Source: an uncultured Treponema sp. (lineage in GTDB: Bacteria; Spirochaetota; Spirochaetia; Treponematales; Treponemataceae). Taken from it: a stretch of DNA of 33,634 bases. The position numbers and the translations under genes are program-made. Every line of letters starts with the position of its first letter. The stretch's first letter is position 1. The notes under the pieces are model-generated. The model made no database searches. It was not told the DNA's origin and worked only from the letters and a program-made list of their open reading frames with translations. Below, in pieces: positions 31,450 to 33,634 of this stretch. The stretch is taken from contig ONET01000013.1 in the NCBI GenBank assembly GCA_900316905.1, positions 1 through 33,634 of the forward strand, read 5' to 3'.

Positions 31450-33087
31450 CTAGTAGCGAATCTTCTTTCCGCTGCCCGCGTAAAAGTCTTCGCGCATCTT
31501 GATGATTTGCTCGTCCTTAAGGTAGTCGTCAAATTCCATCATGCGGTCGATTATTCCCTTGGGCGTGATTTCGATTATGCGGTTGGCGATTGACTGGATG
31601 AACTCGTGGTCGTGGCTTGAAAAAAGCACGACGCCCGGGAACTGGACCAGCGCCTCGTTAAGGGACTGAATGGCCTCCAAGTCCAAGTGGTTTGTCGGGT
31701 CGTCCAAAATCAAGACGTTGGCTCCGCTAAGCTGCATCTTTGACAACATGCAGCGCACTTTTTCGCCGCCCGAAAGGACGTTGACCGGCTTTAGCGACTC
31801 GTCGCCGGAAAAGAGCATTCTTCCCAAAAAGCCGCGCACAAAGGCGTCGTTTTGGTCGGGCGAGTATTGCTTAAGCCAATCGGTTATCGAATAGTTGTTC
31901 TTAAAGTAAGAGGAATTGTCGCGCGGAAGGTAGTCCTGCTTTGTCGTCTGGCCCCAAAAGTATTCTCCGCTCGCGGCTTTTTTTACGCCGCTAACGATGT
32001 CAAAAAGGGCGCTGATGGAATTGTGCTCGATTCCGACAAAGGCTATTTTGTCGGTGCGGTTCACCATCAAAGAAAAATCCTTTAAAAGCTCGTTTCCGTC
32101 TTCGGTAAAGTTGAGCGACTTTACTTCCAAAACGTTGTTGCCGATCTCGCGGTCGGGGCGAAAATTGACGTAGGGGAATTTTCGGCTTGTGACCGGAAGC
32201 TCCTCCAACTCCAATTTTTCCAAGACGCGCTTGCGGCTTGAAGCCTGGCCGGCCTTTGAAACGTTTGAGGCGAAGCGCTGGATGAAGGCCTTGAGTTCGG
32301 CCATCTTGTCCTCGCGCTTCTTTGCCTGGTCCTTGGCCTGGCGCTGCAATACTTGGCTCATCTGGTACCAGAAGTCGTAGTTTCCGGTGAACTGGCTGAT
32401 CTTTCCGTAGTCGATGTCGCAAATGTATGTGCAGACGGAATTCAAAAAGTGGCGGTCGTGGCTTACGACAATCACGATGTTGGGAAATTCCATCAAAAAG
32501 TTTTCAAGCCATGAAATCGACTCCAAGTCCAAGCCGTTTGTCGGTTCGTCCAAAAGCAAAATGTCGGGGTTTCCGAAAAGAGCCTGGGCAAGCAAGACGC
32601 GGACCTTTTGGCTTTCGTCCAAGTCGCTCATCATCTTGTCATGGAATTCTTCTTCCAAGCCAAGGCCGGAAAGCATTTGCTCGATTTGGTTTTCGGCTTC
32701 CCAACCGCCCAGCTCGCTGAACTCAGCCTCAAGCTCGGCGGCCTTGTTTCCGTCTTCCTCGGTAAAGTCGGCCTTTTCGTAAATCGTCTCGCGCGCCTTG
32801 GCCGTCTCGTAAAGCTTTGGATAGCCTTGCATGACCGTGTCCTTTACGCTAAAGGCGTCAAAGGCAAAGTGGTCCTGGCGCAGAACTGCTATGCGCTCGC
32901 CGGGCGTGATTGTTATCGTTCCGTTGTCGTGCTCCAGCTCGCCCGAAAGCACTTTTAGGAAGGTTGACTTTCCGGCGCCGTTGGCTCCGATTATTCCGTA
33001 GCAGTTTCCGCTGGTGAACTTTAGGTTTACGTCTTTAAAGAGCGGCTTTTCGCTAAATTTAAGAGATACGTCTGAAACTGTAATCAT
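31450..33087 (-). CDS. ABC-F ATPase, YbiT type, with a degenerate second ATPase site
   Basis: A ribosome-associated ABC-F protein of 545 residues with two nucleotide-binding domains and no membrane part. NBD1 has GANGAGKST (34-42), ILLLDEPTNGLD and SHDRHF. Its signature reads SDLDESQKVRVLLAQAL instead of LSGGQ, as in E. coli YbiT. The linker (KKREDKMAELKAFIQRFASNVSKAGQASSRKR) follows. NBD2 keeps VLSGGEKVRCML but its Walker A is FVGIEHNSISALF with no GK, and the Walker B Glu is Asp (LILDDPTNHLD). Similar Firmicutes proteins, as I recall them, share these changes. ABC-F proteins modulate translation or protect ribosomes; a drug-resistance role cannot be assigned. Confidence 0.9.
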   Translation of the reverse strand: MITVSDVSLKFSEKPLFKDVNLKFTSGNCYGIIGANGAGKSTFLKVLSGELEHDNGTITITPGERIAVLRQDHFAFDAFSVKDTVMQGYPKLYETAKARETIYEKADFTEEDGNKAAELEAEFSELGGWEAENQIEQMLSGLGLEEEFHDKMMSDLDESQKVRVLLAQALFGNPDILLLDEPTNGLDLESISWLENFLMEFPNIVIVVSHDRHFLNSVCTYICDIDYGKISQFTGNYDFWYQMSQVLQRQAKDQAKKREDKMAELKAFIQRFASNVSKAGQASSRKRVLEKLELEELPVTSRKFPYVNFRPDREIGNNVLEVKSLNFTEDGNELLKDFSLMVNRTDKIAFVGIEHNSISALFDIVSGVKKAASGEYFWGQTTKQDYLPRDNSSYFKNNYSITDWLKQYSPDQNDAFVRGFLGRMLFSGDESLKPVNVLSGGEKVRCMLSKMQLSGANVLILDDPTNHLDLEAIQSLNEALVQFPGVVLFSSHDHEFIQSIANRIIEITPKGIIDRMMEFDDYLKDEQIIKMREDFYAGSGKKIRY

Positions 33088-33107
33088 GATGATGTCTCCA
33101 AAAAAAA

Positions 33108-33171
33108 TGTCATGCTCGGGCTTGACCCGAGCATCCTTTAAAAGATTGCCCGAGCAAGTCGGGCAATGACA
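33108..33171. repeat. REP-like inverted pair (BIME-like element)
   Basis: Two palindromic units face each other. Unit 1 is TGTCAT then stem CTCGGG CTTGA CCCGAG then CATCC (33108-33136). Unit 2, read from the minus strand, is TGTCAT, stem TGCCCGA CTTGC TCGGGCA, then ATCT. Both start with TGTCAT and have a CTTG loop, differing in stem bases, as REP families do. Read on the minus strand the second hairpin is followed by eight Ts (33107-33100), so the element can also terminate the upstream gene. Confidence 0.65.
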
Positions 33172-33173
33172 GA

Positions 33174-33542
33174 TTACTTCTTTTTTCCAAAAAGCGACTT
33201 AAAGAAGCCCACGATGCCGCGGTTCTCCAAAGTCTTTTTGGGCGCCTGCGCGGAGCTCTTGCCGCCGCCTTTTTGGCCGCCCTTGGCGCTGAAGTTTTTG
33301 CCGCCCTTTTTGTCAAAACGCTTTTCGTAGGGCCTTTTGTTTTTGTCAAACTTCGAGCGCTTGTCGCCGCGCGGCTCTCCGGCCTTTTCGGAATACTTTT
33401 TCTTGTAGACTTCCATTCGCTCTTCAAACGAAAGTCCTTCAAGGCTCTTGTCAAACTCTCGCTTGTCGCCCCGCTCTGAGCGCGGCTTTCTGTCGGAACG
33501 CTCTCCGCGCTCGCCTCGCCTTCCGCGTCCGTCACGGTCTCC
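33174..33542 (-). CDS. C-terminal fragment of a very basic, disordered RNA-binding-type protein
   Basis: The last 122 residues of a protein whose body is outside the window. It runs through Arg/Gly/Glu repeats (GRGRRGERGERSDRKPRSER), a short helix (FDKSLEGLSFEERMEVYKKKY), Lys/Gly-rich sequence (KNFSAKGGQKGGGKSS), and ends GFFKSLFGKKK. Such tails occur on bacterial DEAD-box RNA helicases and some rRNA pseudouridine synthases. Either fits, but no catalytic motif is visible, so I do not name it. Upstream of about 33549 the frame meets a stop and another gene's sequence begins, so the truncation is probably an assembly join. Confidence 0.6.
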   Translation of the reverse strand, partial: GDRDGRGRRGERGERSDRKPRSERGDKREFDKSLEGLSFEERMEVYKKKYSEKAGEPRGDKRSKFDKNKRPYEKRFDKKGGKNFSAKGGQKGGGKSSAQAPKKTLENRGIVGFFKSLFGKKK

Positions 33543-33634
33543 GCGTCGTCACCGGCCTGGACAAACACACCGGTTACCGTACCGTCCCCGGAGGCATAGG
33601 TCTTTTCCGTCTTGTAGGTAAACAGCGTGTCGCC
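33527..33634 (-). CDS. Fragment of a HlyD-like membrane-fusion/adaptor protein (foreign segment)
   Basis: Reading from the window end on the minus strand gives GDTLFTYKTEKTYASGDGTV then TGVFVQAGDDAETVTD, about 36 residues. A lipoyl-like barrel with a GDxL start and AxxDGTVxG is typical of HlyD/RND adaptor subunits, and the style resembles Firmicutes members. It is in a different frame from the basic protein next to it. The two share the bases at about 33527-33542, consistent with a mis-join. Confidence 0.45.

Noticed and set aside
1..33634. CRISPR array, prophage, insertion sequence or toxin-antitoxin pair
   Set aside because: No regularly spaced repeats, integrase, transposase or phage structural genes were seen on either strand.

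Overview
The window looks like a metagenome contig from a Treponema-like spirochaete of moderately high G+C, with a short piece of foreign sequence joined at each end. Three things point to a treponeme. The first is the gene order pnp-rpsO-ribF-truB-rbfA-infB-nusA-rimP. The second is a spirochaete flagellar block (flgE, flgD, a FliK-like protein, the periplasmic collar protein FlbB). The third is an AtoS/AtoC-type two-component pair beside cvpA and murG. Positions 1-776 read as the tail of a Bacteroidales-type ftsK followed by the start of the next gene. Positions from about 33543 to the end read as a HlyD-like adaptor in a different frame. Both joins fall on short shared sequence, so I treat the ends as probable assembly chimeras.

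Layout: (1) 777-8456, minus strand: translation and RNA operon transcribed rimP > nusA > infB > rbfA > truB > ribF > rpsO > pnp, from a near-consensus promoter at 8496-8525. (2) 8672-9616, plus: a secreted protein of unknown role with an apparently leaderless promoter. (3) 9619-15709, minus: phoH > HD-type phosphodiesterase (PgpH/YqfF-like) > ybeY > corC-like > exported TPR protein; the TPR gene carries an in-frame TAA near its end. (4) 15885-17177, plus: glgC with a clear promoter and an operator-like palindrome. (5) 17174-23444, minus: a tightly overlapped six-gene unit, TIR/deoxyribosyltransferase-like ankyrin protein > murG > cvpA > clamp-loader delta'-like > atoS-like kinase > atoC-like sigma-54 activator. 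(6) 23608-23680: tRNA-Phe with its own promoter and terminator. (7) 23852-29168, minus: hexokinase > flbB > fliK-like > flgD > flgE, closed by an intrinsic terminator. (8) 29294-31354, plus: pcrA/uvrD helicase. (9) 31450-33087, minus: YbiT-type ABC-F ATPase with a degenerate second ATPase site, preceded by a REP-like inverted pair (33108-33171) and the tail of a very basic protein.

Most of the content is core housekeeping. I found no CRISPR array, prophage, transposase or obvious defence island. The points most worth a second look are: the two end chimeras; apparently leaderless promoters (-10 box six bases from the ATG at two genes); the nonsense codon in the TPR gene; the TIR-like/ankyrin protein heading the murG operon; the hook protein's Lys165/Cys178 pair, which matches the lysinoalanine cross-link described in treponemes; the hexokinase-flagellar gene fusion of operons; the RibF kinase half that lacks its motifs; and the ABC-F protein with a non-canonical NBD2. 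No stretch longer than 300 bases lacks a gene. The longest gap, 8457-8671, holds two divergent promoters.
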